Assembly: GCA_017651065.1 (NCBI GenBank)
Contig: JAGCDP010000022.1
Span: forward strand, 27,133 to 91,132
DNA from: Treponema sp.
GTDB lineage: Bacteria > Spirochaetota > Spirochaetia > Treponematales > Treponemataceae
Length of the DNA stretch: 64,000 nt
Direction of reading: 5' to 3'
In this document: positions 17,351-25,988 of the stretch, piece by piece
Position numbering within the stretch: position 1 is the stretch's first letter
Layout of the letters: each line of letters opens with the position of its first letter
The notes under the pieces: generated by a model
What the model was told of the DNA's origin: nothing
The model's input: the letters and a program-made list of their open reading frames with translations, nothing else
Databases searched by the model: none
Made by a program: the position numbers and the translations under genes

Positions 17351-18793
17351 TTACTGTTTGTAGGAGTTTTCAAGACCGGCCTGGTTACGGTATTTATTGA
17401 CTGTGCGGCGGGATATTTTTATGCCCTGTTCATTCAAGAGTTTTGTGATTTTTTCATCTGAAAGAGGGGTAGAAGAATTTGCAAGCAGTTCCGAAATGTG
17501 AACTTTTATTGCTTCAGAAGAGGTAGTGGTCCCTAAGCCAGCTTGTCCTGAGCTATGTCGAAGGGAAGGGCCGCTCACAAAGAAATAGCTTGCCGGGAAA
17601 AGCTGACCCATAACATCAATTCTGCGGTTTGTTTTTTTAGCGGTCATTCTTGAAACTGTTGATTCGTGAACGCCAATTGATGCGGCAATCTGGCGGCGTG
17701 TGAGCGGTTTTAAGTTGCCCGGACCTTTTATGAAAAAATCTTTCTGGCTGCTTACAATTGCGCAACCAAGAAGAATTACAGAAGTCTGGCGGTATTTTAA
17801 AAGGTGTAAGAATTCTTTTGCTTTTTGAACAGATTTTGAATCAAAGGAAAAATCCGGGGCAATTTGTACTTCCGGGAGTTCGCCGTTTGCATATTTAATT
17901 TGAAAATGAAAATCGCTGCCACCTGTAACAATTCCGTTTTCAAAATCATCAGCAGGAATTGAACCCGATTTTTTTTCTACAGAAAGAAGGATGTCTGGCT
18001 GCAAAAAATCAGTTTGGGTGGTGTCAGAAATATATTCGCCTGCCGGCCGCGGATTTAATGAAGTAATATATTTAATTGCAGAGTCTGCGTTTCCTTCGGA
18101 AAGTTCAATTTCATCAAGAGCAATCTTTGGTGCAAACTTTTTGGAATGCCATTCTTTAAGATAATCCTTTAGTTTTTTAACAACTCGATCAGCCTGCGGA
18201 GGGTTCAGCAATTCCAGATGTCCGTCAAGAATAAAAAGCGCGAGCGGTGGTGCGTCTCCTGAAATTTTGGCCTGCACAAAAAGGCTTTCTTCAAGAGTCT
18301 GACAGCACGTTCCTATTGGGTCCATGCGCTGAATGCGTTCAATACAGCGGGTAAGCATTTGCTTTGTTTGAAGAGGGCGTGAACGGTCTAAAAGTGTTTC
18401 CGGGGCAAGCATGGAACCGTAACAGCCGTTTGTATCAAGATTATAAATAAGCTTCTGCGACAATTCAAATTCATCCGGGGGAAGCTTTATAAGATTCAGC
18501 TGCTCCATAAGATGCTGCTGCAGAGTTTCGCCACGATTTTCCATTGCTTCAAGAGCCTGCTGATTTGCATCTGAAGCAGCACTACTACCGGCAGAAGAGG
18601 TCGAAGAATATTTTTCATTTGCAGAGCTTCGTCGTGGATCAGAAACAATTTGAAGGGCCGGATTTTCTGCAGCAGTTTTATATATTTCTTCACGCAGATC
18701 ACGATTAGACATGGCAAGAAAATTTACCGCCTGAATCTGAACCTGAGACATTTTTTGAATCTGCTTTTGAGACTGCCTTTGTGACTGAATCAT
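17351..18793 (-). CDS. rpoN: RNA polymerase sigma-54 factor
   Basis: The 480-residue protein has the Gln-rich activator-interacting region at the N-terminus (IQSQRQSQKQIQKMSQVQIQ), the core-binding region, a helix-turn-helix (RRQIAASIGVHESTVSRMTA) and the RpoN box reading ISRRTVNKYRNQAGL in place of the usual ARRTVAKYRE. A copy of the dispersed repeat inserts about 13 residues at about 410-423, in a naturally variable loop before the RpoN box. A four-base overlap couples it to the phosphodiester glycosidase gene. A matching sigma-54 promoter is seen before hsp20. Confidence 0.95.
   Translation of the reverse strand: MIQSQRQSQKQIQKMSQVQIQAVNFLAMSNRDLREEIYKTAAENPALQIVSDPRRSSANEKYSSTSSAGSSAASDANQQALEAMENRGETLQQHLMEQLNLIKLPPDEFELSQKLIYNLDTNGCYGSMLAPETLLDRSRPLQTKQMLTRCIERIQRMDPIGTCCQTLEESLFVQAKISGDAPPLALFILDGHLELLNPPQADRVVKKLKDYLKEWHSKKFAPKIALDEIELSEGNADSAIKYITSLNPRPAGEYISDTTQTDFLQPDILLSVEKKSGSIPADDFENGIVTGGSDFHFQIKYANGELPEVQIAPDFSFDSKSVQKAKEFLHLLKYRQTSVILLGCAIVSSQKDFFIKGPGNLKPLTRRQIAASIGVHESTVSRMTAKKTNRRIDVMGQLFPASYFFVSGPSLRHSSGQAGLGTTTSSEAIKVHISELLANSSTPLSDEKITKLLNEQGIKISRRTVNKYRNQAGLENSYKQ
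17528..17565. repeat. Dispersed repeat copy 2, long form, inside rpoN
   Basis: GGTCCCTAAGCC through GTCGAAGGG, in reverse orientation and with an internal extension (AGCTTGTCCTGAGCTAT) compared with the 22-bp form. It is read in frame on the minus strand as GPSLRHSSGQAGLGTT within RpoN. Confidence 0.85.
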
Positions 18794-19641
18794 TCTTTTT
18801 CCTTAAAGCCAAAGCTGTTTGCCTGAATGCGGTGATTTTTATAATTCAGAAGACTTTTTCCGTTCAAACAAATTTCTGCAGAACCGCCTCCGTCAAATTC
18901 CAGAGCATCGGTGCAGCCCAGCGCCAGAAATATTTCTCCGCACTGCTGGTAAGTAAGCCCTGTGCTTTTAGAAGAGTTTTCTCCTTCTACAACTAAAAGA
19001 TATAAAATTTTTCCGTCTTGTGAAATTCCAGCCCCGCTTCGTGAGTTATAAGTTTCGGCAAATGAATATTGAACCTGGCTGTTTTGTAAAACTGTAAAAA
19101 ATCCTCCAAACGCAAAGCTTGCACCATCCGGCAGATTTTCTTCCTGATTTTTTATAATCTGAGCATGCCTGTCATTGAAAAATACAATTGAAGAATATCT
19201 TGAATTTGCTTTAGAAAAAAGATTTCCGTTTACAAAATGCAAGCCTATAATCTTCTTTTTAAAAAATCTTCCTTCGAACGGCGAAACGTTTATGGCTGCA
19301 ATACAGTTATTTTTTTTGGCGAATGTAGTTGTAGTCATTCCTTTAAAAGTTCCGGCGGCAGATTGTTTTGTAGCGTCATCAGGATAGCAGACAAGCTGGA
19401 GGTTATCATTTGTCAAATCAATTTTTACTGCATGATAAACAAGAGGGATTGCAGGATTTTCAAAATCAAAACGTTCAATTCCTGGGGCAACAGGTTCCCA
19501 TAAAAATTCCTGCGGGATAAAATCGGAATATGCAATATTTTGAGGTGCTTCAGTTTTTTTTGTACTTACACAGCCTGCAAGAATAGTCAAAGAGAAAAGT
19601 ATTAAAAAAAGTGAATATAAGAGCTTTCGCCGAATGTTCAT
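18790..19641 (-). CDS. Phosphodiester glycosidase-family (DUF2233/NAGPA) lipoprotein
   Basis: A 283-residue protein with lipobox LAGC at about residue 23. The domain shows AAINVSPFEGRFFKKK, the central FAFGGFFTVL, RSGAGISQDGKILYLLVVEG and the C-terminal ALEFDGGGSAEICLNG typical of the NAGPA/DUF2233 fold. Members remove GlcNAc or act on phosphodiester-linked sugars; the substrate here is unknown. Likely attached to a membrane facing the periplasm. Overlaps rpoN start by four bases (ATGA). Confidence 0.85.
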   Translation of the reverse strand: MNIRRKLLYSLFLILFSLTILAGCVSTKKTEAPQNIAYSDFIPQEFLWEPVAPGIERFDFENPAIPLVYHAVKIDLTNDNLQLVCYPDDATKQSAAGTFKGMTTTTFAKKNNCIAAINVSPFEGRFFKKKIIGLHFVNGNLFSKANSRYSSIVFFNDRHAQIIKNQEENLPDGASFAFGGFFTVLQNSQVQYSFAETYNSRSGAGISQDGKILYLLVVEGENSSKSTGLTYQQCGEIFLALGCTDALEFDGGGSAEICLNGKSLLNYKNHRIQANSFGFKEKE

Positions 19642-19713
19642 ATAGTAAAAATCATTATATCACACAACGGTATCTTATAGCAAAAAAACTTCCTTAACTG
19701 TATACTCAACAAT

Positions 19714-21051
19714 ATGAAAAAGCTTGAAGATTTTGGAATGAAAGTACCGGAGATTTTGCTCCCGGCTAATGTTGATTTGTCTAAGTGGTCTGTAATTGCA
19801 TGCGACCAGTATACTCAGGATCTGGATTATTGGAAAAAGGCAGAAGCTGCTGCAGGTGGTTCACCTTCGACCTTGAATCTGATTTTGCCTGAGGTTTATT
19901 TGAACTCGCCGGACAAGTCAGAGCGAATCAAAAAAATCAGAGAAACAATGAAGGCCTATCTGGACGGAGGTGTCTTTGCTTCTCCTTTTAAAGGCTTTGT
20001 TTATATAGAACGAAAGACCGCCTTTGGCCGTACACGCCGTGGTCTTGTTGCTCAGATTGATCTGGAAACTTATGAATGGAAGCCTTTCAGCAAGGCAAAT
20101 ATCCGCGCTACAGAAGCAACAATTGTAGACCGCATTCCTCCACGCAAAGAGATTCGTAAAGGTGCACCTCTTGAACTTCCTCATATCATGCTGCTTGTAA
20201 ATGACAAGGATGATATTCTTGTTGGCGGTTCATGTGTTGCTGCAAAAAAGAATGCGCCTCTTTATGACGGACAGCTCATGTGTAACGGTGGAAGTATTAC
20301 AGGCTGGGGCTTATCAAGTGAAAGTGAACTTGCAGGTGTTACAGAAGCAGTTGCAAAGATTGCAGATAAGAATCGCGCTGCCGATGGTTCAACTTTCCTG
20401 TTTGCAGTAGGCGACGGAAACCATTCTCTTGCTACAGCAAAAGCCGTTTGGGACGAATATAAAGCAGAGCTTGTTGCTGGTGGAGCAGGGGAAGCTGAAC
20501 TTGAAGCTTGTCCTGTTCGTTATGCACTTGTAGAAATTGTAAATATTTATGATACAGGTTTAACATTTGAACCGATTCACCGTGTAATTTTCAATGCCGA
20601 TGTTGAAGGGCTCATAAAGCACCTTGCTCAAAAGCTTGATGGAACTGTAAGCGAAGTTGCCGGTGCCGCAGAGCTTGATGCCGCAGTAAAAGCCAGCTGG
20701 GCAGATTTTGGATTTGCCTACCGAGAGGGCGGAAACGGTGCACAGAAATATGTTCTTTTGAAAACAGGAATCAAAGAGCTCGCAGTTGCAAGACTCCAGC
20801 CGGAAATTGATGCCTTCTTGAAAGATGCAGTTAGTTCTGGTGCCGCCGAAATCGACTACATCCACGGAAGCGAAGAAGTTCTCAAACTTGGCGAACGCGA
20901 AAACGCAGTAGGAATATTGCTACCACCGATTGCCAAAGACAGCTTCTTCGAAACAATCAACGGCCGCGGACCACTTCCAAGAAAGAGTTTCTCCATGGGC
21001 GAAGCCGACGAAAAACGATTCTATCTGGAATGCAGAAGGTTGTTCAGTTAA
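19714..21051 (+). CDS. DUF1015 family protein
   Basis: A 445-residue cytoplasmic protein beginning with the DUF1015 pattern (WSVIACDQYTQDLDYWKKAE) and containing FAVGDGNHSLATAKAVW (about 229-245), the most conserved stretch of the family. The biochemical role of this family is not known to me. TATACT lies seven bases before the ATG with no ribosome binding site, another possible leaderless start. The gene stands alone, divergent from the glycosidase and convergent with recQ. Confidence 0.85.
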   Translation: MKKLEDFGMKVPEILLPANVDLSKWSVIACDQYTQDLDYWKKAEAAAGGSPSTLNLILPEVYLNSPDKSERIKKIRETMKAYLDGGVFASPFKGFVYIERKTAFGRTRRGLVAQIDLETYEWKPFSKANIRATEATIVDRIPPRKEIRKGAPLELPHIMLLVNDKDDILVGGSCVAAKKNAPLYDGQLMCNGGSITGWGLSSESELAGVTEAVAKIADKNRAADGSTFLFAVGDGNHSLATAKAVWDEYKAELVAGGAGEAELEACPVRYALVEIVNIYDTGLTFEPIHRVIFNADVEGLIKHLAQKLDGTVSEVAGAAELDAAVKASWADFGFAYREGGNGAQKYVLLKTGIKELAVARLQPEIDAFLKDAVSSGAAEIDYIHGSEEVLKLGERENAVGILLPPIAKDSFFETINGRGPLPRKSFSMGEADEKRFYLECRRLFS

Positions 21052-21058
21052 TAAGATT

Positions 21059-21081
21059 CAAAAATCGATCATGCATTTTTG
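21059..21081. terminator. Possible bidirectional terminator
   Basis: CAAAAAT/ATTTTTG (21059-21065 with 21075-21081) lies between the converging DUF1015 and recQ genes. The stem is AT-only, so it is a weak candidate. Confidence 0.35.
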
Positions 21082-21096
21082 TATTCACTTTCATTA

Positions 21097-22998
21097 TTAA
21101 TCATTCTCTTCCTTCATCACATCTTTAATAACCGCGATGATTGATTTTCCGAACTGGTCGGCTTTGGCTTCGCCGATTCCGTAGACCTGGAGGAGAGATG
21201 ATCGGTTGCCTGGTTTTTTGGCGGCAATGTCGTACAGGGTTTTGTCACCGAAGATTACGTATGGAGGAACATTCATGTCATCTGCTTTGCGACGGCGCCA
21301 GGCTTTAAGTGCTTTGATGATTTCTTCTGCCTGATGGTCGTCGGCTGCTGGTTTTTCTGCAATACGTTTTTCTGTTGAGATTCTTTCGCCACTTGATTTT
21401 TTAGGGAATGCCAGAGTTGTTCTTCTGAATTGTAACAGGACTTTTTCTTTTGAAGAAAGAAGAGAGTATCCATCTTCTGTAATTTGAGGAATGCTGTACT
21501 CACCGTATTTTGTTAGATAGCCTGCTGCTATACACAAATCAATCAGCTGGAACCAATCATCTTTGCAAAGCTCTTTACCAATTCCCCAGGTTGAAATTCT
21601 ATCGTGGCCATTATCTATAATGCGTTTTTGTTTTGAGCCAAGCAGAACATCAATTACATAAGAAGAACCAAAGCGTTCTTGAGTTCTTATGATGCAGCAG
21701 ATGAGTTTCTGAACAGGAATAGTCATGTCGACCTTTGGAATCTCGCCGCAGGAACAGATATCGCAGCAGCTGTCCTTTGTTGCTTTTGTCGGGTCGTAAG
21801 CTTCTCCAAAATAGCCAAGCAGAATACGGCGGCGGCAGGAACAGGCAGTTGCAAAATTAATCATTCCCTGTAGGCGCATTTCTGCCTTTCGAGGGTCTGA
21901 TGAGGAGTCAAAAAAGAATCGAACCTTGTTAATATCACCAGGAGAATAAAGCAGCAGCGCTGTAGAAGCAAGCCCATCTCGTCCGGCACGACCAATTTCC
22001 TGATAGTATTCTTCCAAAGATTTCGGCAGATCATAGTTAATTACAAAACGAACATTCGGTTTATTGATTCCCATTCCAAAGGCAATTGTCGCAACAATAA
22101 TCTGAACCTTATCCTTTACAAACTTATCCTGATTTTCTGCACGCACATTATCTGGCAGTCCTGCATGATAGTTCAAAACAGAAAAACCCATATCGCTCAA
22201 AACCTTTGTAAGCTCATCAACTGCCTTACGTGAATAACAGTAAATGATTCCGCTTTCACCATAGTGTTTGTTTATGCAGTTAACAATCTGGTCCAGAGCG
22301 TTTCTTTTTGGCTGAACTTCAAGGAAGATATTTTCGCGATTAAAGCTTGAAACAAAAACTTGAGGCTTGTTGAGTTTAAGGTTTTTGATGATATCTTGTC
22401 GAACATTTTCTGTAGCAGTTGCAGTAAGCGCAATCATTACAGCGTCTGGGAACAGAGCACGGAAAGAGCCGATTTCCATATAGTCCGGGCGGAAGTCGTG
22501 ACCCCATTGAGAAACACAATGTGCTTCATCAATTGTAATGCAGCTGATTTTCAAACCTTCTGAACCAAGAATCTGCCTGATTTTTTCTGTTGAAAGTCCT
22601 TCCGGAGAAACATAAATGATTTTAACTTCTCCACTTTTTATTTCATCAACTGACTTTTTATAATCGTCCCAGGTTAGTGAACTGTTTAAAAAAGCAGAGT
22701 GAATTCCCGAGGCCTCAAGCGAATCTACCTGATCCTGCATAAGAGAGATGAGCGGTGAAACTACAACAGTTATTCCTTCAAAAATGAGTGCCGGAATCTG
22801 ATAGCAGATTGATTTACCGCCGCCTGTTGGCATGATGGCAAGAGTATCTTTTCCGTCTAATACACTTTGAATTATTTTTCTTTGATTCTGGCGGAAGGAA
22901 TCGTAACCGAATACAGTTTTTAGTACCAGCTCTGGATCCGTGCCTTCAAACGTGTGTGCATTAATCTTCACGTAATTATTATAACAAGCATCAAACAC
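21097..22998 (-). CDS. recQ: ATP-dependent DNA helicase RecQ
   Basis: A 3'-5' helicase for recombination and fork repair. The 633-residue protein has Walker A PTGGGKS (about 57-63), DEAH with CVSQWGHDFRPDY, helicase motif VI YYQEIGRAGRDG, the zinc-binding cysteines (ACSCRRR and SCCDICSC), a winged helix, and a C-terminal HRDC domain (about 550-625). The start is uncertain: GTG 22998 opens the frame, and a second GTG sits a few codons inside. Neither has a clear ribosome binding site. Confidence 0.93.
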   Translation of the reverse strand: MFDACYNNYVKINAHTFEGTDPELVLKTVFGYDSFRQNQRKIIQSVLDGKDTLAIMPTGGGKSICYQIPALIFEGITVVVSPLISLMQDQVDSLEASGIHSAFLNSSLTWDDYKKSVDEIKSGEVKIIYVSPEGLSTEKIRQILGSEGLKISCITIDEAHCVSQWGHDFRPDYMEIGSFRALFPDAVMIALTATATENVRQDIIKNLKLNKPQVFVSSFNRENIFLEVQPKRNALDQIVNCINKHYGESGIIYCYSRKAVDELTKVLSDMGFSVLNYHAGLPDNVRAENQDKFVKDKVQIIVATIAFGMGINKPNVRFVINYDLPKSLEEYYQEIGRAGRDGLASTALLLYSPGDINKVRFFFDSSSDPRKAEMRLQGMINFATACSCRRRILLGYFGEAYDPTKATKDSCCDICSCGEIPKVDMTIPVQKLICCIIRTQERFGSSYVIDVLLGSKQKRIIDNGHDRISTWGIGKELCKDDWFQLIDLCIAAGYLTKYGEYSIPQITEDGYSLLSSKEKVLLQFRRTTLAFPKKSSGERISTEKRIAEKPAADDHQAEEIIKALKAWRRRKADDMNVPPYVIFGDKTLYDIAAKKPGNRSSLLQVYGIGEAKADQFGKSIIAVIKDVMKEEND

Positions 22999-23027
22999 TT
23001 GAAAAACCCCCGTTTTTTTGTTATATT
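22999..23027 (+). promoter_or_regulatory. tRNA-Leu promoter
   Basis: TTGAAA (22999-23004), a 17-bp spacer and TATATT (23022-23027) place the start near 23034, six bases before the tRNA. The same TATATT -10 is used by the tRNA-Thr/rpmG operon, the small RNA and marR. Confidence 0.75.
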
Positions 23028-23039
23028 TTGTCTACTCAC

Positions 23040-23122
23040 GCCGGAGTGGTGGAATGGTAGACACGACAGACTCAAAATCTGTTGCGAGCAATCGTGTAAG
23101 AGTTCAAGTCTCTTCTCCGGTA
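23040..23122 (+). tRNA. tRNA-Leu (CAA)
   Basis: Full cloverleaf with long class II variable arm. The acceptor GCCGGAG pairs with CTCCGGT (one G-T), the anticodon stem is ACAGA/TCTGT and the loop CTCAAAA gives anticodon CAA for codon TTG. The T-loop is TTCAAGT. CCA is not encoded; A23122 is the discriminator. Confidence 0.95.
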
Positions 23123-23126
23123 TATC

Positions 23127-23156
23127 AAGCTCCCTGTATGGGGAGCTTTTTCTTTT
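23127..23156 (+). terminator. Rho-independent terminator of tRNA-Leu
   Basis: AAGCTCCC/GGGAGCTT (23127-23134 with 23141-23148), a six-base loop, followed by a T-rich tract TTTTTCTTTT. Confidence 0.9.
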
Positions 23157-23175
23157 AACCGCGCGTTAATGGTTC

Positions 23176-23303
23176 GACTTGAACTCGGGTCGCTCGATAA
23201 ATCTCGCTCCGCGCCGAATATCGATAATCCTAAACAGACCGCTGTCGCGCTCTGTTTTTAACGGATTTTCGATTGTCGGCAAGTTCAAGTCTCTTCTCCG
23301 GTA
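23176..23303. repeat. Foldback segment ending in a second copy of the tRNA-Leu 3' end
   Basis: The last 22 bases of tRNA-Leu (23101-23122, AGTTCAAGTCTCTTCTCCGG plus TA) recur exactly at 23282-23303, 181 bp away. An inverted 10-base piece (GACTTGAACT, 23176-23185) lies between. The interior is palindromic: CCGAATATCGATAATCC pairs largely with GGATTTTCGATTGTCGG and encloses AAACAGA/TCTGTTT. No gene is present. The second copy cannot form a tRNA. Confidence 0.75.
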
Positions 23304-23332
23304 AAGGCATATTTGTTGAAAATAGGCCTTCG

Positions 23333-23366
23333 TCATTGCGAGGAGCGCAGCGACGTGGCAATCCAT
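23333..23366. repeat. Dispersed 'GTCATTGCGAG' repeat
   Basis: GTCATTGCGAGGAGCGCAGC followed by GACGTGGCAATCCA, a partial palindrome (CATTGC...GCAATC). Related copies lie at 47201-47259 and 53333-53356. It abuts the comM stop codon. Confidence 0.7.
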
Positions 23367-24937
23367 TACAACTCCGGCCTCATATTTACACATAGCTTGT
23401 GGAAGTCTACTGCTTCGGCCAGATGTGGGGACTCGATTTTCTCGCAACCGGAAATATCTGCAATAGTTCTTGCCACCTTTATGCAGCTGCTTATGGCTCT
23501 TGGAGAAAAACCGTAGCGGCTGATTGCTTTATCTAAGACATCGCGGACATCTTTTTCCATGACGCAGTAATCAAGAATTTCCTGCGGGGAAAGTCTTGCA
23601 TTTTTTGTTCCCTGACGTTTGCGCTGGGCAAGTACAGCTCTTGCAATTCCTTCGCGGATTTCTTCTGTAGTAAGAAGGTCCTTGCGCTGTTCAATTTCTT
23701 CCTGCGTTTCAGACTGATTTTCTACAAACACACGTAAATCAATGCGGTCGAGCAGGGGAGCAGAAAATTTTTTCCAGTACTGATCAATCGATTTTCCGCT
23801 GCATAAACAGATTTTTGTTTTATAACCATAGTTTCCGCACGGGCACGGATTAGTTGCCATGAGCAGCTGGAATCTTGCCGGATACGTAGTGCTTCTGCCG
23901 GCCCTGCTCAAAGTAATGCTTTCGCTTTCCAAAGGTACGCGCAGCATTTGAAGAACACTCGACCTGAATTCAGCCGCTTCATCCAGAAACAAAACGCCGT
24001 TATGCGCCAAAGAAATTTCTCCAGGCCTGCAGTTCACACCGCCGCCACACATTCCTTCCACCGAAGCAGTCTGATGCGGAATCCTGAACGGTGGAATGCG
24101 AATCAAAGGATTGTTAGGTTTTATAAGCCCCGCAAGCGACCAGATCCTTGTAACAGACTGCGCCTCTTCCATAGTCAAAACCGGATTAATTGCCGGAAAC
24201 TTTTGAATAGCCATAGTCTTTCCGCAGCCCGGAGCTCCAACCGCAAGAAGATTATGCCCGCCTGCAGCCGCAATCTGTAAAGCACGAATCAGTTCCCGCT
24301 GCCCAAGAATTTCTGCATATTCATAACCCTCCTGCATCTGTGCAAAAAACACGCCGTCTTTTTCTTCGCAGCCTGCAGGAATATCTTTTGCCCCTCTTCC
24401 AATATTCCTGTTCATAAAAAAAGCCGGATCACTGAGCGCCCTAAAAGCATTTTCAAGAGTGTCTGCTCCATAAACCCGCACGCCCGGAACTTCCATAGCT
24501 TCATCTGCATTCGAAGCCGGAACAATACACTGCATAATCCCGCAAGACGCCGCAGTTGCAACAGCCGCATGCACGCCCTTTACAGCACGCACCTTACCCG
24601 AAAGTTCAAGCTCTCCCATTACAAGAATCGGATCAGGCAGGAAGTTTGCAGTATTAGAAAGCTCAGCACTTGCTCCAAGCACCCCAAGCGCGATTGGTAA
24701 ATCAAATCCTGCACCTTCTTTTTTCAAATCAGCCGGTGAAAGACTGATAAGCACACGCTCCGGCGGAAAAGGGAATCCCGAATTTCTTATAGCTGCCTGC
24801 ATACGTTCCCGCGCCTCTTTTACAGCTCCATCTGCCAGCCCAACCAGATCAATTGCCGGAATGCCCCTGCGCAAATCCACCTCGACCGTGACCAATGCCC
24901 CCTCATAACCAAAGGGAGAAAACGAATAGATTTTCAT
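23366..24937 (-). CDS. comM: YifB/ComM family Mg-chelatase-like ATPase
   Basis: The 523-residue protein begins with the ComM N-terminal domain (FSPFGYEGALVTVEVDLRRG), then a Lon-like region with LISLSPADLKKEGAGFDLPI, an AAA+ core with Walker A GAPGCGKT, and a C-terminal Mg-chelatase part. ComM drives branch migration during natural transformation in some bacteria. It is widely conserved in non-competent ones too, so competence should not be inferred. GAGG precedes the ATG. A 12-bp inverted repeat (GTCCATTTTTTT, 24946-24957 with 24988-24999) brackets the upstream promoter area; 24938-25073 holds no gene. Confidence 0.93.
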   Translation of the reverse strand: MKIYSFSPFGYEGALVTVEVDLRRGIPAIDLVGLADGAVKEARERMQAAIRNSGFPFPPERVLISLSPADLKKEGAGFDLPIALGVLGASAELSNTANFLPDPILVMGELELSGKVRAVKGVHAAVATAASCGIMQCIVPASNADEAMEVPGVRVYGADTLENAFRALSDPAFFMNRNIGRGAKDIPAGCEEKDGVFFAQMQEGYEYAEILGQRELIRALQIAAAGGHNLLAVGAPGCGKTMAIQKFPAINPVLTMEEAQSVTRIWSLAGLIKPNNPLIRIPPFRIPHQTASVEGMCGGGVNCRPGEISLAHNGVLFLDEAAEFRSSVLQMLRVPLESESITLSRAGRSTTYPARFQLLMATNPCPCGNYGYKTKICLCSGKSIDQYWKKFSAPLLDRIDLRVFVENQSETQEEIEQRKDLLTTEEIREGIARAVLAQRKRQGTKNARLSPQEILDYCVMEKDVRDVLDKAISRYGFSPRAISSCIKVARTIADISGCEKIESPHLAEAVDFHKLCVNMRPEL

Positions 24938-25073
24938 AGTACCTCGTCCATTTTTTTAGAGTATTTTTTCCTATACTTAATATTGAAAAAAAAATGGACT
25001 TCTTACAAAAATTCCGAGAAAAAAAATGAATTTTTTTGAAAAAAAGTGAGAAATTTTAGAAAAAGTGATTATT

Positions 25074-25913
25074 TTACAGGATAATATCCTTTATTTTGTC
25101 CCAGACCTCATCTTCAATTTTGCGTCCACCGCATGTATGTCCAAGTTTTCTGTCTGCACGGATTTTTTCTCCGTGAAAATCACTTCCTGCAGTAACAAAA
25201 TATCCGATTTTCTGAGCAAGTTCTTCAAGTCTAAGGCATTCAGTAACGCGCGCACCAGGATGAAATGCCTCCAGCCCCATAACTCCACGCTCATAAAAGT
25301 TCTGAAGTGCATCAGGAAGCTTACCCCACGAAAGATAAAGCGACATTGGATGAGCAATAACAGGAACTCCGCCCGATTCTTTTATTGCAACAATGGCTTC
25401 ATCAAGATTTGAACCCACTCGAGCAACATACCAGGGCCTTCCTTTTGCTAAATATCTGTCAAAAGCCTGCTGTCTTGTTTTTACAACCTTTTTATTCACA
25501 AGTTCAGCCGCAAAATGAGGACGTCCAAGCACAGTATCCGGAAAATCGGCCTGCATTTCTTCTAAAGTTATATCAACTCCGGCTTCACGCATTTTTTCTA
25601 TAATTTGAGCATTCCTAAGCTCCCGGTTTTTTACAAGATTATCAAGAATTTCGGTCAGAGAAGGGGAAATCTGCTTAAAACCCAGCCCCAGAAGGTGAAA
25701 TTCGCCTGTAGGATAGCTTATATTCAGTTCAACACCCGGAACAAAAGTGATTCCATGCTTTTTTGCAGCTGCGGCGCCTTCTTCAAGACCGGCAACGGTA
25801 TCGTGATCTGTAATTGCAATTGTGGTTATATTCTTTTCTGCTGCCTTTTCTATAATTTGAGCAGGTGTATATTGTCCGTCGGAAGCTGTTGTATGAACAT
25901 GTAAATCAATCAT
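25074..25913 (-). CDS. PHP-domain phosphoesterase, RNase AM/YciV type
   Basis: Residues MIDLHVHTTASDGQYTPAQI form the first PHP metal motif (HxH), followed by TDHDT, GVELN, the AHP motif in VPVIAHPMSLYL and a final DFHG. The pattern and 279-residue length match YciV/RNase AM, which trims 5' ends of RNA and degrades 3',5'-bisphosphates. The frame is open 87 codons further upstream, but that part is unlike the family and overlaps the divergent gene, so ATG 25913 is chosen. Confidence 0.82.
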   Translation of the reverse strand: MIDLHVHTTASDGQYTPAQIIEKAAEKNITTIAITDHDTVAGLEEGAAAAKKHGITFVPGVELNISYPTGEFHLLGLGFKQISPSLTEILDNLVKNRELRNAQIIEKMREAGVDITLEEMQADFPDTVLGRPHFAAELVNKKVVKTRQQAFDRYLAKGRPWYVARVGSNLDEAIVAIKESGGVPVIAHPMSLYLSWGKLPDALQNFYERGVMGLEAFHPGARVTECLRLEELAQKIGYFVTAGSDFHGEKIRADRKLGHTCGGRKIEDEVWDKIKDIIL

Positions 25914-25943
25914 ACGATTATAATAGCATTTTTTTTTATGTTG

Positions 25944-25952
25944 TGATATAAT
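25944..25952 (+). promoter_or_regulatory. Extended -10 promoter of the cNMP-domain regulator
   Basis: TGATATAAT (TGn plus consensus -10). No good -35 is needed for this class. AGGAG at 25972-25976 is about 12 bases before the ATG, a long spacing. Confidence 0.55.
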
Positions 25953-25988
25953 GTAGAATAATCTGCAAATCAGGAGATTAAAAAAGAT

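Noticed and set aside
23101..23303. Attachment sites of an integrated phage or island
   Set aside because: Duplicated tRNA ends are typical of att sites, but only about 160 bp with no genes lie between them, and the interior is palindromic.
23366..24937. Evidence of natural competence from comM
   Set aside because: The gene is common in non-competent bacteria and no other uptake gene is in the window.
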